Part shown: positions 16,558 to 25,507 of the stretch, piece by piece | How positions within the stretch are numbered: position 1 is the first letter of the stretch | Layout: each line of letters starts with the position of its first letter | DNA from: Flagellimonas_B algarum | GTDB lineage: Bacteria > Bacteroidota > Bacteroidia > Flavobacteriales > Flavobacteriaceae | Length of the DNA: 64,000 nucleotides | Assembly (NCBI RefSeq): GCF_040513375.1 | Contig: NZ_JBEVTG010000003.1 | Coordinates: 62,001-126,000, forward strand | Direction of reading: 5' to 3' | Program-made: the position numbers and the translations under genes | Notes under the pieces: generated by a model | What the model was told of the DNA's origin: nothing | The model's database searches: none | What the model saw: only the letters and a program-made list of their open reading frames with translations

Positions 16558-17205
16558 ATGGAAAAAGACCTAGGGGCATATCGCAAATCGTATGACAAAA
16601 GCGCGCTATCGGAACAGGATGTTCCGGATAATCCCATGCAGTTGTTCCAGCAATGGTTCTATGAAGTCGAAGCTTTTGACGGACCCGAAGAACCGAACGC
16701 CATGACCGTTTCGACCATTGGGTTGGATGGTTTCCCGAAGAACCGTGTGGTGCTCATGAAAAAGTTCACTCATGAGGGCTTTGTTTTCTACACCAATTAC
16801 AACAGTGAGAAAGGGAAGGCCATTACAGCAAACCCGGCGGTCGGCTTGTCTTTTTTCTGGCAAGCCTTGGAACGCCAGGTCATCATCAAGGGATCGGCTT
16901 CGAAAATCGCGGCCAACCTTTCCGATGGCTATTTTGAATCGCGGCCTCGGGGCAGCCAATTGGGTGCGGTGGTATCGGAACAAAGTGCCCCGATTGCCCG
17001 TCGTGAACTGCTCGAAGAACGATTGGCCGAGCTCGAAGATACACACCAAGGCCAACCTATCGAACGACCCGAGTGGTGGGGTGGGTATTTGGTGCGACCG
17101 GTTTCGATTGAATTTTGGCAGGGTAGGCCGAATCGACTTCACGATAGATTGCGGTATACCTTGATGGAAGATTTGAATTGGAACCTAGAACGTTTACAAC
17201 CTTAG
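16558..17205 (+). CDS. pdxH: pyridoxamine 5'-phosphate oxidase
   Basis: A 215-residue FMN flavoprotein that oxidises pyridoxine or pyridoxamine 5'-phosphate to pyridoxal 5'-phosphate. NRVVLMKKF, FYTNYNSEKGKAI, the SRPRGSQLGA stretch and the C-terminal WQGRPNRLHDRLRY are family signatures. It follows rnz after 59 bases and precedes sixA by two bases, so it likely shares a transcript with sixA and ppk1. Family and function are secure. Confidence 0.96.
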   Translation: MEKDLGAYRKSYDKSALSEQDVPDNPMQLFQQWFYEVEAFDGPEEPNAMTVSTIGLDGFPKNRVVLMKKFTHEGFVFYTNYNSEKGKAITANPAVGLSFFWQALERQVIIKGSASKIAANLSDGYFESRPRGSQLGAVVSEQSAPIARRELLEERLAELEDTHQGQPIERPEWWGGYLVRPVSIEFWQGRPNRLHDRLRYTLMEDLNWNLERLQP

Positions 17206-17207
17206 AA

Positions 17208-17696
17208 ATGGCGAAGCATATCATTTTTGTACGACACGGCAAATCGTCTTGGGAACTTGAGGTCAACGATAAAGACAGGCCATTAAAGGAACGGGGTATC
17301 AAAGATGCCCATTTGGTAGCCCAAGAGATGAAATCACTTGGCCTTGATATCGATGCGGTATTCTCAAGCCCTGCCAATAGGGCACTGCATACCTGTATGA
17401 TCATAATGCGACGTTTGGAGCTCGATTTGGGATTGGTCAAAGTAACATCGCGCGTATATGATTTTTCAGGGGCCGAGCTATTCGATTTTTTGAAAAGCCT
17501 ACCCGATACCTTGACCACGGTCATGGTTTTTGGGCATAATTATGCCTTTACGAACCTGGTCAATCAGCTGGGGAATAAGTATATTGAAAACGTACCCACG
17601 AGTGGTATGGTCAAGATCGATTTCGAAATCGAGCACTGGAAGGATCTGGCCGATGGCCAAACCCGAAAAACCATTTTTCCTAAACAATTGAAATAA
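17208..17696 (+). CDS. sixA: SixA-type histidine phosphatase
   Basis: A 162-residue histidine phosphatase superfamily protein. The phosphohistidine RHGKSSW lies at about residues 9-15 and the second His in VFGHNYAF near 112-119. SixA in E. coli removes phosphate from phosphohistidine on ArcB or PtsN-type proteins; the substrate here is unknown. The ATG at 17208 is taken rather than an upstream frame overlapping pdxH. The gene lies one base before ppk1, a pairing that hints at a role in phosphate or polyphosphate handling. Confidence 0.88.
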   Translation: MAKHIIFVRHGKSSWELEVNDKDRPLKERGIKDAHLVAQEMKSLGLDIDAVFSSPANRALHTCMIIMRRLELDLGLVKVTSRVYDFSGAELFDFLKSLPDTLTTVMVFGHNYAFTNLVNQLGNKYIENVPTSGMVKIDFEIEHWKDLADGQTRKTIFPKQLK

Positions 17697-17697
17697 C

Positions 17698-19773
17698 ATG
17701 ACGAGACCCGACAACGAATACATCAATAGAGAGATCAGCTGGTTGCATTTCAACGACCGGGTACTACAAGAAAGTGCCGATAAGGATGTGCCCTTGATCG
17801 AACGTCTTCGTTTTTTGGGGATTTTCAGCAACAACCTCGACGAGTTTTTCAAAGTCCGTTACGCCACGGTCAAACGGATCGTCGATGCCGGAAAAAGTGG
17901 TAAAAGCGTCCTGGGAGGACAGGTGGCAAAGGATCTATTGGAAGAAATCACCAAAATAGTCATTAGCCAACAAGCTAAAAGCCAAGAGATATTAAAAGCC
18001 ATTGAACGGGAGCTAGCCACGGAGAACATCTTTATTGTTGACGAGTCCCAAGTGGTCGATGACCACGAGAATTTTATCAAGGATTATTTCATCCGAAAAG
18101 TAAACCCTGAGCTTACGGTTATCATTTTGAACAACCTTCGTGAGTTCCCCGTTTTAAAGGATACCGCGGCCTATTTGGCGGTACGGATGGCCTTGAGAAA
18201 GGAATCGAATGGCTTTTTACGGAAGCGTAGTGATATTCAATATGCCTTGATCGAAATACCGAAAGGTGTCGATCGGTTCGTGGTGTTGCCCGAAGTAGAC
18301 GGGCAGAATTACATCATGATTTTGGATGACTTGATCCGGTACTGCCTGGATAGCATCTTTACCATGTTCGATTACACGGAGATCTCTGCCCATATGATCA
18401 AGATCACCCGGGATGCCGAATTGGATATCGATAATGATTTGAGCAAGAGTTTTATCCAAAAGATCTCATCTAGTGTAGAGCACCGTAAAATCAGCAATCC
18501 GGTCCGCTTTGTTTATGACAAACGCATCAAAATCGATACGCTTCGGTATCTGAGGGAAAAAATGGGGATTGGGGAGACCGATAGTATCATTCCGGGGGGT
18601 AGGTATCATAACCGACGCGATTACATGGGCTTTCCGAGTTTGGGAAGAACCGATCTACTCTACGAGAAAATCACGCCTCTACCGGTAAAGGGCCTTAGTC
18701 TTGAAGGCAGTATTTTCGACCGGATATCGAAAAAGGACTATATGATCTACACCCCGTACCACACCTATGCGTATGTGATCAAGTTCTTGAAGGAAGCTGC
18801 TTTAGATCCCATGGTCAAAACCATACAGATCACGGTCTACCGCTTGGCCAATGATTCGCAAGTAGCCGCGGCCTTGATCAATGCGGCCAAGAACGGGAAG
18901 CAGGTTACCGTACAGATCGAATTGCAAGCCCGATTCGATGAAAAAGCGAACATCAAATACGCCAATCGACTTCAAGAAGAAGGCATTCGTTTGATTTTCG
19001 GGGTACCCGGACTGAAAGTCCACAGCAAGATTTGTGTGGTCGAACGAAAAGTAGGGAATAGTGTGAAGCGTTTCGGTTTCATCAGTACGGGTAATTTCAA
19101 TGAGTCAACAGCAAAGATCTATACCGATTATACGCTGTTTACTGCCCATGATGGTATTCTCAAGGAGTTGAACAAGGTGTTCGGCTTTTTTGAAACGACC
19201 TACAAGATCAACAAATACAAACATCTGATCGTCTCACCCCATTATACGAAGAATGCCTTTAGCAAGCTGATCGATAATGAAATCGCCAATGCCTTGGTCG
19301 GCAAGGAAGCCTACATTAAGATCAAGATGAACAGCTTTACCTCCTACAAGATGGTCGATAAATTGTATGAGGCCAGTAGGGCAGGGGTGAAGGTCCAATT
19401 GATCATTCGCGGTATCTGTTGTTTGATTCCCGGCGTGGAGGGCATGAGCGAGAACATCGAGGCCATTAGTGTGGTCGATAAATTTTTAGAGCACCCCCGT
19501 TTGTTCATTTTCGGCAATGGTGGCGACCCCAAGGTCTACATTTCTTCAGCCGATTGGATGACCCGGAATTTGGATTACCGGGTCGAGGTTGGTTGCCCGA
19601 TTTACGATGCGGAAGTCAAACAAGAACTCCTTGATACCTTCCAAATCAGTTGGGACGACAACATCAAGGCGCGCGTATTCTCCAAAAAACAGGACAATGC
19701 CTATAAGGACGATGATAAACCGAAGGTCAGATCGCAATTCGCGCTATACGATTACTATTTGAAAAAGAAGTGA
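17698..19773 (+). CDS. ppk1: polyphosphate kinase 1
   Basis: A 691-residue enzyme that polymerises the gamma-phosphate of ATP into inorganic polyphosphate, reversibly. The N domain starts with NREISWLHFNDRVL; the two phospholipase-D-like catalytic halves carry KVHSKICVV, containing the autophosphorylated His region, and ISTGNFNESTAKIYTDYT. The size is typical. It is the last gene of the pdxH-sixA-ppk1 run; its TGA abuts the stop of convergent miaE, and the two stops together read TGATCA. Confidence 0.97.
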   Translation: MTRPDNEYINREISWLHFNDRVLQESADKDVPLIERLRFLGIFSNNLDEFFKVRYATVKRIVDAGKSGKSVLGGQVAKDLLEEITKIVISQQAKSQEILKAIERELATENIFIVDESQVVDDHENFIKDYFIRKVNPELTVIILNNLREFPVLKDTAAYLAVRMALRKESNGFLRKRSDIQYALIEIPKGVDRFVVLPEVDGQNYIMILDDLIRYCLDSIFTMFDYTEISAHMIKITRDAELDIDNDLSKSFIQKISSSVEHRKISNPVRFVYDKRIKIDTLRYLREKMGIGETDSIIPGGRYHNRRDYMGFPSLGRTDLLYEKITPLPVKGLSLEGSIFDRISKKDYMIYTPYHTYAYVIKFLKEAALDPMVKTIQITVYRLANDSQVAAALINAAKNGKQVTVQIELQARFDEKANIKYANRLQEEGIRLIFGVPGLKVHSKICVVERKVGNSVKRFGFISTGNFNESTAKIYTDYTLFTAHDGILKELNKVFGFFETTYKINKYKHLIVSPHYTKNAFSKLIDNEIANALVGKEAYIKIKMNSFTSYKMVDKLYEASRAGVKVQLIIRGICCLIPGVEGMSENIEAISVVDKFLEHPRLFIFGNGGDPKVYISSADWMTRNLDYRVEVGCPIYDAEVKQELLDTFQISWDDNIKARVFSKKQDNAYKDDDKPKVRSQFALYDYYLKKK

Positions 19774-20403
19774 TCAGCCGTGCATGGTCTCTTTCTTGCC
19801 CAAGCTTTTCATCAGTTCGGCCTCATAGGCCAAAAGGTCTTGCCATTTTTGGTCGACTTCTTCGCGCACTCCATATTTTCTAGCGAACTTTAAGAACATG
19901 GTGTAGTGGTTGGCTTCACTGACCATTAATTTTTGATAAAAATCGGCCAATTCAGGGTCGTTGATGTTTTCCGAGAGTAATCGGAAACGTTCACAGCTGC
20001 GGGCTTCGATCAGGGCAGCGTAAAGGAGTTTGTGGACCAAATGGGTTTCACGGCTTCCCCCTTTCGGGAAAAACCGCATCAAGGCGATGACATACTCATC
20101 CTTTCGTTCGCGACCCAAAATCCAGCCACGCTCCAACAGCTTGTCATGTACCATATTGAAATGCCCCATTTCCTCACGTGCCAATGCGGTCATTTCCTTC
20201 ACCAATTCCGATTTTTCCGGAAAACCGATAATCAGCGAAATGGCAGTGCTGGCGGCCTTTTGTTCGCAATAGGCGTGGTCGGTCAAGATTTCCTCAATGT
20301 TCTTTTCGACGATATTCACCCATCTCGGGTCGGTCGGTAATTTAAGTCCCAACATATGATCAAACGGCTTTTTACCGCTAAAGATACGCTTATTGGGTTG
20401 CAT
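19774..20403 (-). CDS. miaE: tRNA-(ms2io6A)-hydroxylase MiaE
   Basis: A 209-residue ferritin-like diiron monooxygenase that hydroxylates the isopentenyl side chain of 2-methylthio-N6-isopentenyladenosine at tRNA position 37. Iron-ligand motifs are the DHAYCEQKAAS segment, REEMGHF (ExxH) near residue 91, then EARSCERF and SEANHYTMF (ExxH). It starts 60 bases from eboA on the opposite strand, so the two share a divergent promoter region. Confidence 0.93.
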   Translation of the reverse strand: MQPNKRIFSGKKPFDHMLGLKLPTDPRWVNIVEKNIEEILTDHAYCEQKAASTAISLIIGFPEKSELVKEMTALAREEMGHFNMVHDKLLERGWILGRERKDEYVIALMRFFPKGGSRETHLVHKLLYAALIEARSCERFRLLSENINDPELADFYQKLMVSEANHYTMFLKFARKYGVREEVDQKWQDLLAYEAELMKSLGKKETMHG

Positions 20404-20430
20404 GATGGAACAAAATCCTAAGGCTATGGT

Positions 20431-20438
20431 TATATTTG
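20431..20438 (+). promoter_or_regulatory. -7 element of the ebo operon promoter
   Basis: TATATTTG matches TAnnTTTG exactly, about 26 bases before the eboA ATG. No TTTG is seen at the expected -33 distance, so the promoter may be weak or activator-dependent. Confidence 0.6.
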
Positions 20439-20463
20439 TAGTGCATAACCTCCCCCTTCGGTT

Positions 20464-21339
20464 ATGGGTAAAACAGCTTCAATGCCTTATCAGGATCTGT
20501 ACCAAGAAATAGTCTTGGTTTTTGAACGAAATATAGCTGCCGAAACCAAAAATTGGTTCGATGGACAGGTGCGATCCATTATTGATGAAAGGTCGGCCCG
20601 AAAGCTATATGTCACCCACAGTCTATGCAGTACCAAAGTATCGAAAGATCCTATCGCATTGGAGGGAATGCCCAATGGGCAATTGCGGAACTACTTGGAA
20701 ACCCATGCCACCACCTATGCTGAACTTTCACGCTTGTTGCTGTTGATTCAAGTCTTGCATGCCGATAGCTCTTTTTTCAAAGACAAAGTGGCGAAATTGA
20801 TCGAAGTGGCCGACAATGACGAGCTTGCTACCTTCTTGAAATATCTGGTGTTTTTACCAGAACCTGAAGACTATCATTTTGTGGCTGTTGAAGCCCTGCG
20901 CACGAATGTTGCTACCATTTTCGACGCCATAGCATTGAACAATCCGTATCCGGCTGCGCATTTCGACGAACAGCAGTGGAACCAGATGTACCTGAAAGCG
21001 GCTTTCATGCAACGTGATTTGGGGAACATCCAAGGGGTCGAAGAACGTGCGAATGCGAATTTAACACGGATTATTTCGGACTATGCCCATGAACGATGGG
21101 CTGCCCATCGTACCATTGACCCCGAAATCTGGCGACCGACCTCGCCCTATATCGATTCCGTACTATTGAAAGATATGGAGCGTTTGTTCCAAAGTGGCTC
21201 GCTAGCTGAAAATAGGGCGGCGGCTTTGGTTTGCAAACGATCTGGGCATGAAGGGGCCACGACTTTATTGGATGCACACCCTGAATTGAAACACGCCATG
21301 GAAACGGCACAATTTACCTGGGAAAATTTTAAAAATTGA
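20464..21339 (+). CDS. eboA: EboA domain protein, first gene of the ebo cluster
   Basis: A 291-residue, mostly helical soluble protein with no enzyme motif that I recognise. It is assigned as EboA from gene order: it is followed by a TatD-type hydrolase, a UbiA prenyltransferase, a dehydroquinate-synthase-like cyclase, a TIM-barrel protein and an alkaline-phosphatase-fold protein, the established eboABCDEF order known from Bacteroidota, cyanobacteria and eustigmatophyte plastids. In cyanobacteria the cluster is needed to get scytonemin precursors to the periplasm; the biochemical role of EboA is not known. An internal ATG at 20482 is an alternative start. Confidence 0.85.
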   Translation: MGKTASMPYQDLYQEIVLVFERNIAAETKNWFDGQVRSIIDERSARKLYVTHSLCSTKVSKDPIALEGMPNGQLRNYLETHATTYAELSRLLLLIQVLHADSSFFKDKVAKLIEVADNDELATFLKYLVFLPEPEDYHFVAVEALRTNVATIFDAIALNNPYPAAHFDEQQWNQMYLKAAFMQRDLGNIQGVEERANANLTRIISDYAHERWAAHRTIDPEIWRPTSPYIDSVLLKDMERLFQSGSLAENRAAALVCKRSGHEGATTLLDAHPELKHAMETAQFTWENFKN

Positions 21340-21340
21340 T

Positions 21341-22249
21341 ATGAAAGAAACCTTACATTTTATCGATCCGCATATTCATATGACCTCCCGCACCACGGAT
21401 GACTATGAGGCCATGGCTGCTGCAGGGGTCGTTGCGGTTATCGAACCCTCCTTTTGGCTGGGGCAACCGCGAACCCAAATCGGATCTTTCCAAGACTACT
21501 TCAGTAGTTTGGTGGGCTGGGAACCCTTTCGGGCCAGCCAATTCGGTATCAAACACTATTGTACCATCGGTTTGAACTCCAAAGAGGCGAATAACGAGGC
21601 CTTGGCCGAACAGGTCATGGAACTCTTACCCTTGTACTTACACAAAGAAGGGGTGGTCGCCATCGGCGAGATCGGCTATGACGACCAAAGTCCGGCCGAA
21701 GACAAATATTTCAGGGAGCAATTGGAATTGGCCAAGGAATTCAACATGTTGGTTCAGGTACACACCCCACACCGCGACAAGAAGGCGGGTACTATCAAAA
21801 GTATGGAGGTGTGTTTGGAACACGGCCTGGATCCTTCGAACGTGGTCATAGACCACAACAATGAAGAAACGGTACAAGAAGTCTTGGATCGCGGTTTTAT
21901 CGCGGCTTTCACCATTTACCCTAAGACCAAAATGGGAAATGAGCGCATGGTCGAGGTGGTCAGGCGTTTCGGAAGTACCAACATCATCGTAGACAGTTCG
22001 GCCGATTGGGGCGTGAGTGATCCCTTGGCAGTTCCGAAAACAGCCAATTTGATGCTCAATAGGGGTATTGACCGTGAGGATGTGGTCAAGACTTGCTATC
22101 AAAATGCGTTGGACATGTTCGGTAAATCCGGAAAGATGAAAGAAGAACATTGGTTGAACGCTGAGGCTATCGATCAACGAAAATTGTTCCACGACAATAG
22201 TGTACTTCGGGGTCAGGCGCCCAAGGTGGAGAACGATAGCATTTCTTGA
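21341..22249 (+). CDS. eboB: EboB, TatD-family metal-dependent hydrolase
   Basis: A 302-residue amidohydrolase-fold protein. The metal-binding DPHIHM is at about residues 9-14, AIGEIGYD near 103, VQVHTPHRDK near 139 and a late DSSADWG near 218, matching the ligand set of TatD-like enzymes. Classical TatD proteins are DNases or hydrolases; EboB's substrate is unknown and is more likely an intermediate of the pathway than DNA. It starts one base after the eboA stop and overlaps the start of eboC by one base. Confidence 0.9.
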   Translation: MKETLHFIDPHIHMTSRTTDDYEAMAAAGVVAVIEPSFWLGQPRTQIGSFQDYFSSLVGWEPFRASQFGIKHYCTIGLNSKEANNEALAEQVMELLPLYLHKEGVVAIGEIGYDDQSPAEDKYFREQLELAKEFNMLVQVHTPHRDKKAGTIKSMEVCLEHGLDPSNVVIDHNNEETVQEVLDRGFIAAFTIYPKTKMGNERMVEVVRRFGSTNIIVDSSADWGVSDPLAVPKTANLMLNRGIDREDVVKTCYQNALDMFGKSGKMKEEHWLNAEAIDQRKLFHDNSVLRGQAPKVENDSIS

Positions 22250-23136
22250 TGGACGTTTTTTTGGGGTACTTAAGGCTATGCAGGCCTGCGAATCTACCCA
22301 CCGCTGCGGCCGATATCTTGGCCGGTATGGCGTTGGCCGGTACATTCGATGCCACGGGCATTGTGGATAGCTCCTTGACCGAAATCGGTTTTTTGGTACT
22401 GGCCTCCATATTCTTATATGCCGGAGGTGTCGTTTTAAACGATGTTTTCGATGCCCGGTTGGATGCCGTTGAAAGACCCGAACGCCCAATCCCTAGTGGA
22501 CTTGTATCAAAATCAAATGCCGCTTTGTTCGGGTTTGTAATGTTGGTTCTTGGGGTCGCTTTGGCCTTTTGGACCAGTAAGCTTTGCGGTGGTATCGCAC
22601 TTGCCTTGGCCGTTTCAATCGTGCTCTACGATGCGTTCTCAAAAAACCATGCCTTTCTCGGCCCGGTCAATATGGGCCTGTGTCGCGCTCTGAACCTGCT
22701 CTTGGGAATTGGCTTTTTAGGAAATCTGGAACAATGGCCCTATGCCTTGGTGCCTTTGTTCTTTATCGGGGCGGTTACCTTGGTTTCAAGGGGTGAGGTA
22801 CATGGAAACAACAAAAAAAACATCATTCTTGCCGGTTTGCTATATGCTTTGGTCATTTTGTACGTTACCTATGTACATCTGCAGTATGCCGATGGTTGGA
22901 TAACGGCAATGCCGTTTTTAGTGGTTTTCGCTTTGATGGTATTGATACCCTTGGGGCGTAGTTTTAAGGTGAATTCACCGACCAACATCAAGAAAGCGGT
23001 GAAAGCCGGGGTTTTATCCATCATCATTTTGGATGCTGCAATGGCAACGGCCTACACGGATTGGTATTTTGGAGTCGCAATGCTTTTATTGCTTCCCCTA
23101 TCCTTTGCGCTGGCCAAAATATTTGCCGTAACTTAA
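22249..23136 (+). CDS. eboC: EboC, UbiA-family prenyltransferase
   Basis: A 295-residue integral membrane protein with about eight or nine hydrophobic helices. The first prenyl-diphosphate/Mg2+ motif is NDVFDARLD followed by RPERPIPSG (about residues 65-85), typical of UbiA proteins that attach an isoprenoid to an acceptor. The second Asp-rich motif is less canonical (YDAFSKNH). ATG at 22249 overlaps the eboB TGA (TGATG); a TTG at 22246 is possible but less likely. It is the one enzyme of the cluster certain to sit in the membrane, suggesting a lipid-linked intermediate. Confidence 0.92.
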   Translation: MDVFLGYLRLCRPANLPTAAADILAGMALAGTFDATGIVDSSLTEIGFLVLASIFLYAGGVVLNDVFDARLDAVERPERPIPSGLVSKSNAALFGFVMLVLGVALAFWTSKLCGGIALALAVSIVLYDAFSKNHAFLGPVNMGLCRALNLLLGIGFLGNLEQWPYALVPLFFIGAVTLVSRGEVHGNNKKNIILAGLLYALVILYVTYVHLQYADGWITAMPFLVVFALMVLIPLGRSFKVNSPTNIKKAVKAGVLSIIILDAAMATAYTDWYFGVAMLLLLPLSFALAKIFAVT

Positions 23137-23154
23137 ATTTTTCGATTCGGGGCG

Positions 23155-24315
23155 ATGATGAAAGCAATAACAAAAAAATTCACGGTCGATTACCAATACA
23201 GCCTGCAGTTTACCGACGGATTGTTCGATACGGGCAACAGGCTATTGGCATCCTTGTTGGAAACGGAAGGGGCAACGCCGACGAAAGTGCTGTTCGTGGT
23301 GGATGATGGCGTGGTCGAGGCCCACCCCAGATTGATCCGCAAAATCGATCGCTACTGCGAAACCCATGCTAAAGCAATCGCATTGCGCGACACCTTGGTC
23401 TTAACCGGTGGGGAAGCAAGTAAAAACGAACCCAAAGCCATAGCACAAGTACTCGCTGCGATCAATGACCGGGGCATCTGCCGACATTCCTTTGTCGTGG
23501 CCGTTGGTGGTGGTGCCTTGATCGACATGGTCGGGTATGCTGCGAATACCGCCCATCGGGGGGTGAAGTTGATCCGTGTACCCACGACCGTTTTAGCACA
23601 GAACGACGCCTCAGTGGGGGTCAAGAACAGTATCAACGCCTTCGGAAAGAAAAACTTTCTGGGCACTTTCGCCCTGCCATACGCCATTATCAATGACTAC
23701 TCGTTTTTGGCAACGTTGGAACAACGGGATTGGATATCGGGCATCGCCGAGGCGATTAAAGTGGCCTTGATCAAGGATTCCGATTTTTTTGATTTTATAA
23801 AAACCAATGCCAACGCCTTGGCAGAACGTGATAAAGAGGCCATGCAGACTTTGATCCATCGCTGTGCCGAAATCCATATGGACCATATTGCCGGTAATGG
23901 AGATCCTTTTGAAAGTGGTTCCTCAAGACCGCTTGATTTTGGCCATTGGGCTGCCCATAAATTAGAGCAGATGACCGCTTACAATCTGCGCCATGGCGAA
24001 GCGGTAGCCATGGGCATCGCCTTGGACGTGACCTACAGCCATGCGGTCGGATTGATCGACGGAGCGACCATGGATTTGATACTCGAGGTTTTTGAAACGG
24101 TCGGTTTCGACATCCGCTTGCCGATTGAATCCGATAACGATTGTGACGAATTGTTGAAAGGATTGGAAGAATTCAGGGAGCATCTCGGGGGCAGACTTAC
24201 CATTACGCTGATATCAGGAATCGGTAAACAACACGATGTGCATGAGATCGATCATACCAAGATGCGCGAAGCCATAGCGGTACGAAGCGGGAAAAAAGAA
24301 GAACTATCGTGTTAA
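23155..24315 (+). CDS. eboD: EboD, dehydroquinate-synthase-like sugar phosphate cyclase
   Basis: A 386-residue NAD-dependent cyclase of the AroB superfamily: GGGALIDMVGYAAN (about 120-133), PTTVLAQNDASVGVKNSIN (about 142-160), GIAEAIKVALIKD, and the zinc motifs FGHWAAH and RHGEAVAMG. Differences from true 3-dehydroquinate synthase include D-F-G-H where AroB has N-x-G-H, which removes an active-site Asn. It probably cyclises a different sugar phosphate, like the EEVS-type members of the superfamily, though the substrate is not established. It should not be annotated as the shikimate enzyme. A second Met at 23158 is an alternative start. Confidence 0.9.
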   Translation: MMKAITKKFTVDYQYSLQFTDGLFDTGNRLLASLLETEGATPTKVLFVVDDGVVEAHPRLIRKIDRYCETHAKAIALRDTLVLTGGEASKNEPKAIAQVLAAINDRGICRHSFVVAVGGGALIDMVGYAANTAHRGVKLIRVPTTVLAQNDASVGVKNSINAFGKKNFLGTFALPYAIINDYSFLATLEQRDWISGIAEAIKVALIKDSDFFDFIKTNANALAERDKEAMQTLIHRCAEIHMDHIAGNGDPFESGSSRPLDFGHWAAHKLEQMTAYNLRHGEAVAMGIALDVTYSHAVGLIDGATMDLILEVFETVGFDIRLPIESDNDCDELLKGLEEFREHLGGRLTITLISGIGKQHDVHEIDHTKMREAIAVRSGKKEELSC

Positions 24316-24316
24316 T

Positions 24317-25507
24317 ATGCTGATTTCCGATCGTTTCCACGTGTCCTATTGCACCAACATACACCCCGGTGAGAATTGGGAAGTGACCTTCGCACACCTT
24401 AAGGCCAACGTACCCAAAGTCAAACAACGCATAGCCCCCGATACCGATTTCGGGCTAGGATTGCGACTTTCCAACCGTGCCAGTGAAGAACTGGAACAAG
24501 GAACCCATCTTCAGGAATTCAAGCAATGGTTGCTTGATGAAGGCTGTTATGTCTATACCATGAATGGGTTCCCCTATGGCAATTTCCATAACGAAAGGGT
24601 AAAAGACAAGGTGCATCAACCTGATTGGACCACCATGTCGCGCGTACACTATACCCAAAGGCTATTTGAACAGTTGGCCCATGTACTGCCTAAAGGTTTG
24701 GACGGCAGTATTTCTACCTCTCCGATAAGTTACAAACATTGGTTTGAAACGCCTGAGGCCAAAGAAGCGGCAATGCGGACCGGTGCAGACCATATGCTCG
24801 AGCTGGCCGTTCAGTTATATCGAACGGAGCAAGCATCAGGGCGTTATTTAAATCTGGCCATCGAACCGGAACCGGATGGAATTTTGGAGAATAGTGCCGA
24901 AGTGATCGCTTTTTTCAAGGACTATTTGGTGCCGCAGGGTCAAGAACGGTTCGGAAAAGAGTACGGTTTCGACCCCGAAAAGGCGGCATATTTGGTAAAA
25001 AGGTACATTACGGTATGTTACGACGTATGTCATTTTTCCTTGGCCTACGAAGCGCCTGAACGAACGTTCAAGGCTTTTAAGGAACAAGGCATCAATATCG
25101 GTAAGATCCAGGTAAGTTCAGCCTTGAAGATAAGGCTGGATGGGGATGTTGACGGAATTTGGAAGGCCTTGTCGGCCTTCGATGAGCCGACCTATCTCCA
25201 TCAGGTTACTGAAAAACGGGACGGAAAAGTGGTCACCTATGCCGATTTAACCGAGGTGTTGGGAAAATCCGATACCGGAAAAGAATTAAGGGCCCATTTC
25301 CATGTGCCGATTTTCTTAGAGGATTTTGGGATGTTAGGTGCTACCCAAGACCAGATTTTGGAAACACTGGATTGTCTGAAAGATTCCGACATTTGTGATC
25401 ATCTTGAAGTGGAAACCTATACTTGGGACGTACTACCGGATGGCTTAAAATTCGATTTGGTCGATAGTATCGTACGCGAATTGGATTGGTTGATCAAAAA
25501 ACTATAA
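24317..25507 (+). CDS. eboE: EboE, TIM-barrel metabolite traffic protein
   Basis: A 396-residue soluble protein with a sugar-phosphate isomerase/epimerase-like TIM-barrel pattern. Candidate metal or substrate residues are in the IEPEPDG segment (about 177-183), CYDVCHFSL (about 234-242) and HFHVPIF (about 328-334). It starts one base after eboD and is followed directly by eboF. The family name comes from the cyanobacterial ebo cluster; an isomerase or epimerase reaction is a reasonable guess but has not been shown. Confidence 0.9.
   Translation: MLISDRFHVSYCTNIHPGENWEVTFAHLKANVPKVKQRIAPDTDFGLGLRLSNRASEELEQGTHLQEFKQWLLDEGCYVYTMNGFPYGNFHNERVKDKVHQPDWTTMSRVHYTQRLFEQLAHVLPKGLDGSISTSPISYKHWFETPEAKEAAMRTGADHMLELAVQLYRTEQASGRYLNLAIEPEPDGILENSAEVIAFFKDYLVPQGQERFGKEYGFDPEKAAYLVKRYITVCYDVCHFSLAYEAPERTFKAFKEQGINIGKIQVSSALKIRLDGDVDGIWKALSAFDEPTYLHQVTEKRDGKVVTYADLTEVLGKSDTGKELRAHFHVPIFLEDFGMLGATQDQILETLDCLKDSDICDHLEVETYTWDVLPDGLKFDLVDSIVRELDWLIKKL

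Noticed and set aside
23155..24315. Calling this gene aroB of the shikimate pathway
   Set aside because: Active-site differences and its place in the ebo cluster argue for EboD.
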